Shown here: piece by piece, positions 26,990 through 35,344 of the stretch | How positions within the stretch are numbered: position 1 is the first letter of the stretch | Layout: each line of letters starts with the position of its first letter | Assembly: GCA_015056915.1 (NCBI GenBank) | Contig: SVFK01000001.1 | Location: forward strand, 186,001 to 250,000 | Length of the DNA: 64,000 nt | Origin: Lachnospiraceae bacterium | GTDB lineage: Bacteria > Bacillota > Clostridia > Lachnospirales > Lachnospiraceae | Direction of reading: 5' to 3' | The notes under the pieces: generated by a model | Database searches by the model: none | Told to the model about the DNA's origin: nothing | Seen by the model: the letters and a program-made list of their open reading frames with translations, nothing else | Program-made: the position numbers and the translations under genes

Positions 26990-28222
26990 TTACTGTTTGC
27001 TTTGCTTACGTTCTTTCTTAGCACGCTGTTCTTCCGCCTGCTCGTTTAACTGCCGGGTGCGCTCCAGCTCCTGCTCACGCATTGCCTCGACATTGACCAT
27101 ATCTTCTTTTTCCAATCTACGGAATTTGTTAATTCCTGACACCAGTATTAACACGCTGTTTTTGGTGGTCTCAAAAGCACCTTCCGTATACATCGTTATA
27201 ATAATCAAACCAATAGGTACTGCCGCAATCATACCGAATACACCACCAACCTTGTAGCCTATGTACAGAAGGAACAGGGTAGGAATCGGCGGCACTCCCA
27301 CGGAATCTCCCACGATTTTGGGTTGTATCAGCTGACGGGCCAGCTGTCCTCCACCCCAGATAATCAACAGACCGATTGCCATTGAATAGTCTCCACTTAA
27401 TATCTTGATAATCGCCCATGGCACCATAACCGTACCGGTCCCAAAGAAGGGAAAGAAATCAAGAAAAGCAATTCCTAACGCAATCAAAAGTGCATAATCA
27501 ATCTTTAAAATACTCAGCCCGATTACCAGTAACAGGTACATCCACACTTCAATTTTCAGCTGTGCCTTCAAATAGCCACCCACAGCCATCACCAGACTTT
27601 TCTTTATCATCTGATAACGAATCTGTATGGACGAAGGCATGTTTTTTCTAAGCCACTCCGCCACAGTCTTTTTCTCTGCCACAAAAAAGTAGGATGCCAG
27701 CAAAGCCATAATCACACCAATAATAATCGTCGGAAGACTCTTAGCAAAATTTCCCACAGCATTGATGGTAGGAGTACTGACTTTACTTAATGTCTCACCC
27801 ATCAATCCCGCTATCTCCTCCGCCAGATCAGTAATACCACTTTGCACATTCTGGGGAAGACGCTTATAAAACACATTCAAATTACGGGAAATATCCGAAA
27901 AATCAGACTCCACCGCTGCCCACATTTCAGGAAGCGCGCTGATTAATCCTATAATTTCCTCTACCAGCTTAGCTCCTACCAGATAAAGCAGCAATACAAC
28001 CAAAGCGATAACCGCTATAATAACAAAGGCACTGCCTGCTTTTCGCTTTATCTTCAGCTTTTCTTCAAAAAAGCGTACCATGGGACTTGCAATCAGTGCA
28101 ATAATCCAGCCTGCCACAAAAGGCGAAAAGAAAATCAGCACTCGTGGTGCCACCATAATTATCAACAGAAAAATTATTAGTGCTATTGCAATATTTGCTA
28201 ATGCCTTACAATATTTCTTCAT
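26990..28222 (-). CDS. AI-2E (UPF0118) family membrane transporter
   Basis: 410 residues. Two N-terminal helices, then a further helix near 65-85, a soluble middle portion (about 85-160), and a cluster of C-terminal helices with FLDFFPFFGTGTVMVPWAI and GNIVGVPPIPTL-like segments typical of the AI-2E transporter family (YdiK/YtvI/PerM). Members export AI-2, drive Na+/H+ exchange or act in sporulation; which applies here is not readable. The C-terminal tail is very basic and Q-rich (EQAEEQRAKKERKQSKQ). 11 bp after engB and 49 bp before truA. Confidence 0.9.
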   Translation of the reverse strand: MKKYCKALANIAIALIIFLLIIMVAPRVLIFFSPFVAGWIIALIASPMVRFFEEKLKIKRKAGSAFVIIAVIALVVLLLYLVGAKLVEEIIGLISALPEMWAAVESDFSDISRNLNVFYKRLPQNVQSGITDLAEEIAGLMGETLSKVSTPTINAVGNFAKSLPTIIIGVIMALLASYFFVAEKKTVAEWLRKNMPSSIQIRYQMIKKSLVMAVGGYLKAQLKIEVWMYLLLVIGLSILKIDYALLIALGIAFLDFFPFFGTGTVMVPWAIIKILSGDYSMAIGLLIIWGGGQLARQLIQPKIVGDSVGVPPIPTLFLLYIGYKVGGVFGMIAAVPIGLIIITMYTEGAFETTKNSVLILVSGINKFRRLEKEDMVNVEAMREQELERTRQLNEQAEEQRAKKERKQSKQ

Positions 28223-28233
28223 ACTTAACCCCT

Positions 28234-28815
28234 TTATATAATAGCTTCAATCACTTCGTAAATATCATCTCTGCCCTGCTTGGTAGTTGCCGAAAAGGGA
28301 ATGATTACCGTCTCCTTATCAGCCTCCAGAGTGGTCCGAATAAGCTTTATCTGTTTTTGTATCTGACTCCTGTTAATCTTGTCCAACTTGGTAGCAATAA
28401 TAATCGGCTCAAAACCCATTTTGCGAATCCACGCATACATAATGCGGTCATTTTCTGATGGTGCATGGCGAATGTCAATCAAAAGAAACACTGCCTTTAA
28501 TTGTTTGGAACGATGCAAATAGTCCTCAATCATCTTGCCCCACTGGGCCTTTACCCGCTCATTTGCCTGCGCATAGCCGTATCCCGGCAAATCCACAAAA
28601 TAAATAGCATCATTAATATTATAATAATTTATCGTCTGGGTTTTGCCCGGCTGAGAGCTGGTTCTGGCAAGGGATTTGCGGTTCATTAATGCATTGATTA
28701 AGGAGGATTTGCCCACATTACTCTTACCGGCAAAAGCCACCTCCGGATGTATATTCTCGGGAAGCTTACTAGTGATACCACACACCGTCTCCAGACTTAC
28801 ACTTTTGATAATCAT
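28234..28815 (-). CDS. engB: Ribosome-assembly GTPase EngB/YsxC
   Basis: 193 residues, single TRAFAC GTPase domain. P-loop GKSNVGKSSLINALMN, switch II VDLPGYGYAQ, and NKxD-type TKLDKI are present, in the circularly standard order. Essential for late 50S subunit assembly. The usual position next to clpX is kept, but a terminator lies between them. Confidence 0.97.
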   Translation of the reverse strand: MIIKSVSLETVCGITSKLPENIHPEVAFAGKSNVGKSSLINALMNRKSLARTSSQPGKTQTINYYNINDAIYFVDLPGYGYAQANERVKAQWGKMIEDYLHRSKQLKAVFLLIDIRHAPSENDRIMYAWIRKMGFEPIIIATKLDKINRSQIQKQIKLIRTTLEADKETVIIPFSATTKQGRDDIYEVIEAII

Positions 28816-28845
28816 ATCCTACTCCTTTTTCTACTGATAGCAAAA

Positions 28846-28880
28846 TAAAAAACGCCGTCCTAAACAGAGGCGGCGTTTTC
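28846..28880 (-). terminator. Terminator between clpX and engB
   Basis: Minus strand: AAAACGCCGCC and GACGGCGTTTT arms, with the run of T residues continuing into TTTATTTT. Confidence 0.85.
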
Positions 28881-28922
28881 TGCACAAGACGCTGCCGTCT
28901 TATGTTACTTCTCATATATGAT

Positions 28923-30185
28923 TTACCGTGCCTTTTTCATGGTCTCACGGCGAACTGTCAGCGGTTCACTTGTTCCTTCTACAGCACCCTTCGTAATCAC
29001 ACATTCCTCAATAGTATCATCAGAAGGGATTTCATACATGGTATCCATCATAATATTTTCCATAATGGAGCGCAAACCTCTGGCTCCGGTTTTACGTTCA
29101 AAGGCCTTATCCGCAATAGCTTCAATGGCATCCTTCTCAAAGCGCAACTCCACATTATCCATATTGAAAAGCTTCTGATACTGCTTAATCAATGCATTCT
29201 TAGGCTCCTGCAATATCTTCACAAGCGCATCCCTGTCCAATCCGCGCAATGCCACACAGATAGGTACACGTCCCACAAATTCAGGAATCAGACCGAATTT
29301 AATCAGATCCTGAGGAATCACCTCCTGAAACAGCTCACTAAGCTCTTTCGTGGACTTTTGCGACACCTCGGTATTAAAACCGATTGCTTTCCGATCCAGA
29401 CGAGATTCAACGATTTTCTCCAATCCATCAAATGCGCCACCGCAAATAAATAAAATATTGGTGGTATCAACCTGAATCAGCTCCTGATGTGGATGCTTCC
29501 TGCCCCCTTGGGGAGGCACACTTGCAACAGTACCTTCAACAATCTTCAAAAGAGCCTGCTGCACCCCTTCACCGGACACATCGCGGGTAATGGATACATT
29601 TTCACTTTTCTTGGTAATCTTATCTATTTCATCAATATAAATAATACCGTACTGGGCACGTTCCACATCATAATCTGCAGCCTGTAACAGCTTTAACAGA
29701 ATGTTTTCCACATCTTCACCCACGTAGCCGGCTTCCGTCAATGTAGTCGCATCTGCAATAGCAAAGGGAACATTGATGATTTTGGCAAGTGTCTGTGCCA
29801 AATACGTCTTACCGGAGCCTGTAGGTCCTACCATGATAATATTACTCTTTTGCAATTCCACATCATCCAAATCCTTGGGTGCGGTGACTCTCTTGTAATG
29901 ATTATAAACTGCAACGGACAATACCTTTTTGGCTTCCTCCTGTCCGATTACATATTCATCCAAAAAATCCTTGATTTCTCTAGGCTTCAACAGATTAATA
30001 TCTGTGTGCGCAATCTGTTCTACCTCTTCATCCTCAAGCTCTTCTTCCAGAATATCCGCACAAATATCAACACATTCATCACAAATGTATACCCCAGAAG
30101 GACCTGCAATGAGCTTGCGAACCTGTCCCTGAGATTTATTACAAAAAGAACATCTAATGTCACTACCGGAATTTTTCCCTGCCAT
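28923..30185 (-). CDS. clpX: ATP-dependent Clp protease ATP-binding subunit ClpX
   Basis: About 420 residues. N-terminal zinc-binding domain with Cys pairs (CSFCNK and CDECVDIC), AAA+ domain with Walker [13 protein letters not shown], Walker [10 protein letters not shown], sensor motifs, the pore loop GYVGEDVE and the ClpP-contacting IGF loop ([10 protein letters not shown]). Unfolds substrates and feeds them to ClpP. SD AGGAG precedes two consecutive ATG codons (30188 and 30185); the second has better spacing. Downstream of clpP by about 60 bp. Confidence 0.97.
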   Translation of the reverse strand: MAGKNSGSDIRCSFCNKSQGQVRKLIAGPSGVYICDECVDICADILEEELEDEEVEQIAHTDINLLKPREIKDFLDEYVIGQEEAKKVLSVAVYNHYKRVTAPKDLDDVELQKSNIIMVGPTGSGKTYLAQTLAKIINVPFAIADATTLTEAGYVGEDVENILLKLLQAADYDVERAQYGIIYIDEIDKITKKSENVSITRDVSGEGVQQALLKIVEGTVASVPPQGGRKHPHQELIQVDTTNILFICGGAFDGLEKIVESRLDRKAIGFNTEVSQKSTKELSELFQEVIPQDLIKFGLIPEFVGRVPICVALRGLDRDALVKILQEPKNALIKQYQKLFNMDNVELRFEKDAIEAIADKAFERKTGARGLRSIMENIMMDTMYEIPSDDTIEECVITKGAVEGTSEPLTVRRETMKKAR

Positions 30186-30244
30186 CATTATACTCCTGTT
30201 TACTTCCTTTTTTCACAACCTAGCATTTCGGTTGTCCCGTCTCA

Positions 30245-30841
30245 TTACGCATTAGCAGCGTCATGAGTTTTAATTACTTTATCAATCAGCCCGTATTCGC
30301 AAGCCTCCTCTGCGCTCTTCCAGTTATCGCGCTCGGTATCAGCACAGACAGTCTCATAGTCCTTACCTGTGTTTTCTGCCAGCATACGGTTCAATTTCTC
30401 TTTCGTCTTTAAAATATGCTTTGCAGCAATTTCGATTTCTGTTGCCTGACCCTGAGTACCGCCAAGAGGCTGATGAATCATAATTTCCGCATTGGGAAGC
30501 GCAAATCTCTTACCCTTTGCACCACCTGCCAACAGGAAAGCACCCATACTTGCTGCCATGCCGATACATACTGTGGACACATCACATTTAATATACTGCA
30601 TGGTATCATAGATTGCCATACCTGCAGTCACACTGCCACCGGGGCTGTTAATATACAGATGGATATCCTTCTCAGGATCCTCTGCCTCCAGGAAAAGCAG
30701 CTGTGCCACAACAATACTTGCACTTACATCATTGACTTCCTCTCCCAAAAAAATAATTCTATCCTTTAAAAGTCTTGAATAAATATCATAGGATCTCTCA
30801 CCTTTACTTGTCTGTTCAACCACGTAAGGTATTAAACTCAT
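30245..30841 (-). CDS. clpP: ATP-dependent Clp protease proteolytic subunit ClpP
   Basis: 198 residues from the ATG at 30841 (SD AAAGGATG; a GTG 27 nt upstream is unlikely). Begins [20 protein letters not shown] as in typical ClpP. Catalytic triad Ser in [11 protein letters not shown], His in MIHQPLGG and Asp near [10 protein letters not shown]. Forms the tetradecameric degradation chamber. Own promoter at 30895-30923, after the tig gene and a strong hairpin. Confidence 0.97.
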   Translation of the reverse strand: MSLIPYVVEQTSKGERSYDIYSRLLKDRIIFLGEEVNDVSASIVVAQLLFLEAEDPEKDIHLYINSPGGSVTAGMAIYDTMQYIKCDVSTVCIGMAASMGAFLLAGGAKGKRFALPNAEIMIHQPLGGTQGQATEIEIAAKHILKTKEKLNRMLAENTGKDYETVCADTERDNWKSAEEACEYGLIDKVIKTHDAANA

Positions 30842-30894
30842 CTGAATAACCCATCCTTTCTTACACACGAATCTCCTATTATTTACTAATTTCC

Positions 30895-30923
30895 ATAATA
30901 GCCTACTTAAATTCCTTTTTCAA
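30895..30923 (-). promoter_or_regulatory. clpP promoter
   Basis: Minus strand: -35 TTGAAA at 30923-30918, 17-bp spacer, -10 TATTAT at 30900-30895. No CtsR or CIRCE element was recognised beside it. Confidence 0.78.
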
Positions 30924-30965
30924 TCAGAAAACCTATTTTTAATAAAATATTAATCATTCTAAGAC

Positions 30966-31006
30966 AGACAAAGTTGTACCCGGCTTATACCGGGTACAAC
31001 TTGTCT
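30966..31006. terminator. Strong hairpin between tig and clpP
   Basis: Minus strand arms AGACA+AGTTGTACCCGG and CCGGGTACAACT+TGTCT with one bulged T and a 6-nt loop, a 17-bp stem. Neither side has a clean T-run, so it may be a partial terminator or an RNA processing/stability hairpin that sets tig and clpP levels apart. Confidence 0.65.
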
Positions 31007-31040
31007 CTTAACTCAATACACATACTGTTACAACAAACGA

Positions 31041-32354
31041 TTATGCTTCTTCCTTCTTAGCCTTAGCCTTTGCTTCTTTCGCATTCTCCACAACAAAATC
31101 AACAGCCTTCTTGATGCAGATATCTTCCATAACCTGCTTCTTACCGTTCTCGCCCAACAGCTCCTTCACCTTATCCTCTTCCATCTGATAAGCCTGAGCC
31201 ATGGTCTTTACTTCTTCCTCGAAATCAGCCTCGGAAGCTTCTATCTTCTCAGCAGCTACAACAGCCTCCAATACCAGACGAGACTGAATTCTCTTTAATG
31301 CCTGCGGCTTAACCTGCTCCAGCAAGGTCGCAGGAGTCAAACCTGTAAACTGCATATACTGCTCCATGGAAAGACCCTGAGACTGAATTCTCTGAGCGAA
31401 ATCCTCAACCATCTGTCTCTGCTGGGTTTCTAACATAGCATCGGGAATATCCATCTGTGCATCAGCAATGATTGCCTCAATTACAGCATCCTCCTTGGCA
31501 TTCTTAGCATCTGCTTCCTTTCTGTCAGCAAGATTCTTCTTAACATCTTCCTTATACTCAGCTAAGGTGTCAAATTCAGATACTTCACTTGCAAATTCAT
31601 CATCCAATTCAGGAAGCTGCTTTTCCTTGATTTCCTTAACAGTACATTTAAATACTGCTGCCTTGCCTGCAAGCTCTTCTGCCTGATATTCCTCAGGGAA
31701 GGTCACATTCACATCAGTTTCCTTACCGATTTCAGCACCGATAAGTGCCTCTTCAAAACCGGGGATAAATGCGCCGGAGCCGATGGTCAAGGGATAATTC
31801 TCTCCCTTACCGCCTTCGAAAGCCACTCCGTCAACAAAACCTTCAAAATCAATAACGGTCATATCACCGTCCTTAACAGCTCTATCCTCTACAGTAATGG
31901 TTCTTGCGTTACTTTCTCTCTCACGATTGATTGCAGCATCCACTTCCTCATCAGACACTTCAACCTCAATCTTATCTACCTTTACGCCTTTATATTTGCC
32001 AAGAGTTACTTCCGGCTTCAGAGCAACCTCTGCTGTAAAGATAAAAGGCTTGCCTGCTTCAATCTGAATTACTTCAATCTTAGGAGAAGATACGATTGCT
32101 TCAGTACACTCATCAAGTGCTTTGTCATATGCCTCAGGAATTAATTCATTGGCTGCATCCTCATAAAATACTTCCTTACCATACATCTGCTCAATCATCT
32201 TGCGAGGAGCTTTACCCTTACGGAAACCGGGAAGGCTAATCTTTCCTTTATTTTTCTGATAAGCTGTCTCGATTGCCTTGTCCAACTCTTCAGCAGGCAC
32301 CTCGATGGTCAGCTTTGCCATGTTTTTCTCTAACTTTTCCACCTGTAAACTCAT
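31041..32354 (-). CDS. tig: Trigger factor, ribosome-bound chaperone
   Basis: 437 residues from the ATG at 32354 (SD GGAGG; the longer open frame to 32453 runs through the promoter leader). N-terminal ribosome-binding domain with the signature GFRKGKAPRKMIEQMYG, FKBP-like PPIase domain (VIDFEGFVDGVAFEGGKG, GFEEALIG), and helical C-terminal chaperone arms with a Lys/Ala-rich tail. Shields nascent chains at the ribosome exit. Clusters with clpP-clpX as in most Firmicutes. Confidence 0.97.
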   Translation of the reverse strand: MSLQVEKLEKNMAKLTIEVPAEELDKAIETAYQKNKGKISLPGFRKGKAPRKMIEQMYGKEVFYEDAANELIPEAYDKALDECTEAIVSSPKIEVIQIEAGKPFIFTAEVALKPEVTLGKYKGVKVDKIEVEVSDEEVDAAINRERESNARTITVEDRAVKDGDMTVIDFEGFVDGVAFEGGKGENYPLTIGSGAFIPGFEEALIGAEIGKETDVNVTFPEEYQAEELAGKAAVFKCTVKEIKEKQLPELDDEFASEVSEFDTLAEYKEDVKKNLADRKEADAKNAKEDAVIEAIIADAQMDIPDAMLETQQRQMVEDFAQRIQSQGLSMEQYMQFTGLTPATLLEQVKPQALKRIQSRLVLEAVVAAEKIEASEADFEEEVKTMAQAYQMEEDKVKELLGENGKKQVMEDICIKKAVDFVVENAKEAKAKAKKEEA

Positions 32355-32469
32355 TATGAAATTTCCTCCTTTATACCCATTTGGGTGTATATCCATTGTC
32401 CTCATGCCGAAAGCGCATCTATTTATTACTTTTCCTCTAAAAAATAGACACAATCACAGTCATTTTACG

Positions 32470-32498
32470 ATTATAGCATAGACACCGGAAAAATACAA
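32470..32498 (-). promoter_or_regulatory. tig promoter
   Basis: Minus strand: -35 TTGTAT at 32498-32493, 17-bp spacer ending in an extended TATGC, -10 TATAAT at 32475-32470. The leader of about 110 nt holds a small hairpin (TATACACCC / GGGTATA) just before the SD. Confidence 0.85.
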
Positions 32499-32506
32499 AT
32501 ATTTTT

Positions 32507-33820
32507 TCAAATGTGGGTAGCAACAATCAGTATTCTGCCTCTTTGTCGTTCCTTAATATATGCTTCCGCACGCAGTCTGGTGTCCGCATCCATACCCGTA
32601 AAGGGCTCATCCAGCAATACGCAGTCCGACTCACTTTCCATGGCACGCACCAATGCCACCCGGCGCTTCATGCCGCCACTGAGCTGACAACATGGCTTGT
32701 GCAATGCATCCGCATTCAACAATTGTTCCAAAGCCTTCCTTGCTCTCTCATTGCTGCCTGTAACCATTTCCACATTGCGCAGGGCACTGTAGTCCTCACA
32801 AAGTCTGTCCTCCTGAAATACCATACCATAGGAAAGCCCGGAATCCACTTTTCCTTCGTCCGGCATTTCCAGCCCGCACATAATCCGCAAGAGAGTGGTT
32901 TTGCCGCTACCGGAGGGTGTGGTCAGATAATAAGTCTCTCCCCCTTCATAAACCGCATTCAAATTGCGTATGACAGTTTGACTGTCGTAGGACTTGGACA
33001 CATTCTCCACACATAATTTTACATCCCTTGGACAATAGCCGAGTACTTGTTTCGCGGTATCTTTTCGTACCTTCCTCCCACAGGCAGGTTCCCATTTCCA
33101 AAACTCCCCTGTCAGCCATAGTACCAAGCGTTCAAATCCCACACTCAACAAAATAATCACCGCCGCCCATGCAAACACCTCCGAGGTATTCAAATGAATT
33201 TTGGACAGATAAAGCTGTTCTCCGATAGAAAATGCCGGAGTCCCGATAACCTCCGCCGCCACTCCGGATTTCCAGCACATGCCGAGTGCCTGTTTTAATC
33301 CACTGCTCAAAAACGACTTCAATGCAGGTCGATAAATATAGAAGAATTTTGTAGCCTTGGGAAATTCAAATACCTTTGCCATCTCCAACAGCTTCTTGTC
33401 TGTGCTTTTCAAGCCCTCCAGGGTGCTGATATATATGATTGGAAGCACAATCAAAAAGCAGATTGCCACCGCCAGAACGGATGAACCCCACCAGATGAGA
33501 AGCAACACTACAAACACCGCCACCGGAACCGTTTTGCACAAAGTTATGATAGGAGCCAGCAACGCTTCTATCAGAGAATACCGCTTACTAAGCAAGGCAA
33601 GCAAGAGTCCCATAAGCATTCCCAGCACAAATCCGGCTGTAATACGCAACAGAGACATGCACACCGTCCGCCAAAAGACAGCTTCTGTCAGCAAGCCTAC
33701 CAGCGCACATACGGTCTGCCAGGGCGTTACAAATAAAATTGGATTATCTACCAGCATAGCCAACAGCTGCCACACAAGCAGCCAAAATAACACAATGCCG
33801 ATTTTTCTTAGGTTATTCAC
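32507..33820 (-). CDS. Fused ABC importer: SsuC/ThiX-type permease and ATPase in one chain
   Basis: 437 residues from a GTG at 33820, preceded by GGGAGAGG and overlapping the binding-protein stop by 8 bp. Residues 1 to about 245 form a BPD_transp_1 permease: several helices with the EAA-like loop TLEGLKSTDKKLLEMAKVF and the coupling-loop motif KSGVAAEVIGTPAFSIGEQLY. After a basic linker, about 265 to the end is an ATPase: PSGSGKTTLL, Q-loop VFQEDRLCED, signature LSGGMKRRVAL, Walker B CVLLDEPFTGMD. The chain stops right after the H-loop (VATHI), about 30-40 residues short of usual family length. Substrate is unknown; relatives take up sulfonates, taurine or thiamine precursors. Confidence 0.87.
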   Translation of the reverse strand: MNNLRKIGIVLFWLLVWQLLAMLVDNPILFVTPWQTVCALVGLLTEAVFWRTVCMSLLRITAGFVLGMLMGLLLALLSKRYSLIEALLAPIITLCKTVPVAVFVVLLLIWWGSSVLAVAICFLIVLPIIYISTLEGLKSTDKKLLEMAKVFEFPKATKFFYIYRPALKSFLSSGLKQALGMCWKSGVAAEVIGTPAFSIGEQLYLSKIHLNTSEVFAWAAVIILLSVGFERLVLWLTGEFWKWEPACGRKVRKDTAKQVLGYCPRDVKLCVENVSKSYDSQTVIRNLNAVYEGGETYYLTTPSGSGKTTLLRIMCGLEMPDEGKVDSGLSYGMVFQEDRLCEDYSALRNVEMVTGSNERARKALEQLLNADALHKPCCQLSGGMKRRVALVRAMESESDCVLLDEPFTGMDADTRLRAEAYIKERQRGRILIVATHI

Positions 33821-34814
33821 AATAATAGAAATCCTCTCCCGGCAGGCTTCCACCTACCGAATCCGGTGACTGTTCATATAATACCTGCAAATATGCAGAT
33901 ACCGACTGTTGCATCTCCGTTCCGGTAATACTGACAATATAACAATAGGGAATTGCTTTTTGAGCAATGGGCTCCTTCGCCACGATTCCGGCTTCAACCA
34001 CCAGCTTGGCTCCCGCTTCAGGATTGTCATTGATTGCAGCGGTACTCTCCGCATGCTCTGCAAGGAAGGTTTTCACCGCCTTTTCATTATCTTCCAGAAT
34101 TTGGTTGCGCACCACGGTTACTCCGGTCACCATTCTGCTACCGCTCTCACCCTGAACCTTGTCCCACTCTGCCGTCATATCCAGAACAATATTCAGCTTC
34201 TCATTTTGAGCACAGGCCGCTGTTACAAAGGGTTGAGGAAGCAAGCCAATGGCATCAGGATTCTCTGCCAATAAGGCAGCCACCTCCGTAGCCTCTGACT
34301 TATACTCCAAAGCACAGTCCTCGGCACTTAAACCATTTTCTTTCAAAAGATATTGCAGCACATAATCCGGCGTAGTACCTCTTCCTGTCAAATAAATGGT
34401 TTTTCCTTTCAAATCACTTATACTCTGTAGCGCAGTGTCTCCCGAAACCATATACAATACACCTAGCGTATTAACATCAATAACAGTAATACCACCCTCT
34501 GTTTTGTTATAAAGAATACTTGCTACGTTGGCTGGCACCAGCGCAATATCCAATTCTCCCTTGACCATAAGGGGCAACAGCTCGTCCGCTGTAGTAGCCA
34601 TAGTAAAATGATAAGCGTTTTCTGCTTTCCCTTCCTCGCTCTCTTCCATCAGATACAGCAATCCCATAGAAGTCGGTCCTTTTAAGGAACCTATGTGAAG
34701 CGCAGATGTCTCTTCCTCCGACTTCTTTCCGTTCATTACAGCTATGGCTCCCACCATTAGAAGTACCATTGCAATAAGAGCCAGTTTTCTTCTTTCCGTT
34801 ATATTTTCTTTCAT
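33813..34814 (-). CDS. Membrane-anchored ABC substrate-binding protein (SsuA/NMT1-like)
   Basis: 333 residues. One N-terminal hydrophobic helix (LALIAMVLLMVGAIAVMNG) lacks a lipobox Cys, so it is probably anchored by this helix. The rest is a periplasmic-binding-protein type 2 fold of the SsuA/ThiY class: GSLKGPTSMGLLYLM, GELDIALVPANVASILYNK, DLKGKTIYLTGRGTTPDYVLQYLL, and VVRNQILEDNEKAVKTFL. It presents a small solute to the fused permease-ATPase encoded directly downstream with overlapping ends. No riboswitch was recognised upstream, so the ligand stays open. Confidence 0.88.
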   Translation of the reverse strand: MKENITERRKLALIAMVLLMVGAIAVMNGKKSEEETSALHIGSLKGPTSMGLLYLMEESEEGKAENAYHFTMATTADELLPLMVKGELDIALVPANVASILYNKTEGGITVIDVNTLGVLYMVSGDTALQSISDLKGKTIYLTGRGTTPDYVLQYLLKENGLSAEDCALEYKSEATEVAALLAENPDAIGLLPQPFVTAACAQNEKLNIVLDMTAEWDKVQGESGSRMVTGVTVVRNQILEDNEKAVKTFLAEHAESTAAINDNPEAGAKLVVEAGIVAKEPIAQKAIPYCYIVSITGTEMQQSVSAYLQVLYEQSPDSVGGSLPGEDFYYCE

Positions 34815-34947
34815 AAATAACTCCTTTTGAAATATTTTTCAAACAACAAAAAAAATTATAGCAAAAGAATGAAAAACTTACCAGTGTAAAAACAATTCTA
34901 CTGCTCATACTATTACCAAGATAAGTGATGACAAACGCTTAAAACTG

Positions 34948-34984
34948 TTTTCAGGATAAGTGTGCGTTACACTTATCTTGAAAA
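34948..34984. promoter_or_regulatory. Long inverted repeat upstream of the spore-protein gene
   Basis: TTTTCAGGATAAGTGT, 5-nt centre GCGTT, then ACACTTATCTTGAAAA: 16-bp arms with one mismatch. A half-copy (AAGATAAGTG) lies just upstream at about 34918-34927. It sits 40 bp before the SASP start, between divergent genes. Could be an operator (SpoVT-like or another dimer) or a 5' RNA hairpin. No clear sigma-G -10 was recognised. Confidence 0.7.
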
Positions 34985-35025
34985 TAGAGAGAAAACTATA
35001 TTAATTAATTTGGAGGTGAATTCAA

Positions 35026-35223
35026 ATGGCAAGCAGAAGTAATAGAGTAGAAGTTCCTGAAGCAAAAGCAGCTATGGATCGTTTTAAAACTGAGGTTGCA
35101 TCCGAGCTTGGTGTTAACTTAAAGGAAGGTTACAATGGTGACCTTACTTCTAAGGAAGCAGGTAGTATCGGTGGCGAGATGGTTCGTCGTATGATCAGAA
35201 ATCAGGAAGAGCAGATGAGATAA
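35026..35223 (+). CDS. Alpha/beta-type small acid-soluble spore protein
   Basis: 65 residues. Carries both SASP signatures: the N-terminal KAAMDRFKTEVASELGV, where Glu in the FKTEVA region is the GPR cleavage site, and the C-terminal GDLTSKEAGSIGGEMVRRMI. Coats spore DNA, forces an A-like form and protects it from UV and peroxides; degraded at germination. Strong SD GGAGGTG. Monocistronic with terminator. The clearest proof that this organism sporulates. Confidence 0.97.
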   Translation: MASRSNRVEVPEAKAAMDRFKTEVASELGVNLKEGYNGDLTSKEAGSIGGEMVRRMIRNQEEQMR

Positions 35224-35265
35224 GGCTCTCCGAGAATTCTCTAATGTAGCGCCTGCGGGTGCACA

Positions 35266-35296
35266 AAAATACCACGGCTTGTAGCCGTGGTATTTT
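35266..35296. terminator. Bidirectional terminator after the spore-protein gene
   Basis: AAAATACCACGGCT-TGT-AGCCGTGGTATTTT, exact 14-bp arms. T-runs are on both strands, so it can serve the SASP gene (+) and the phosphodiesterase gene (-). Confidence 0.92.
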
Positions 35297-35344
35297 CTAT
35301 TATTCTTGGCAATATCAATCAAAAACAACAAGTGCCTTTTATAC

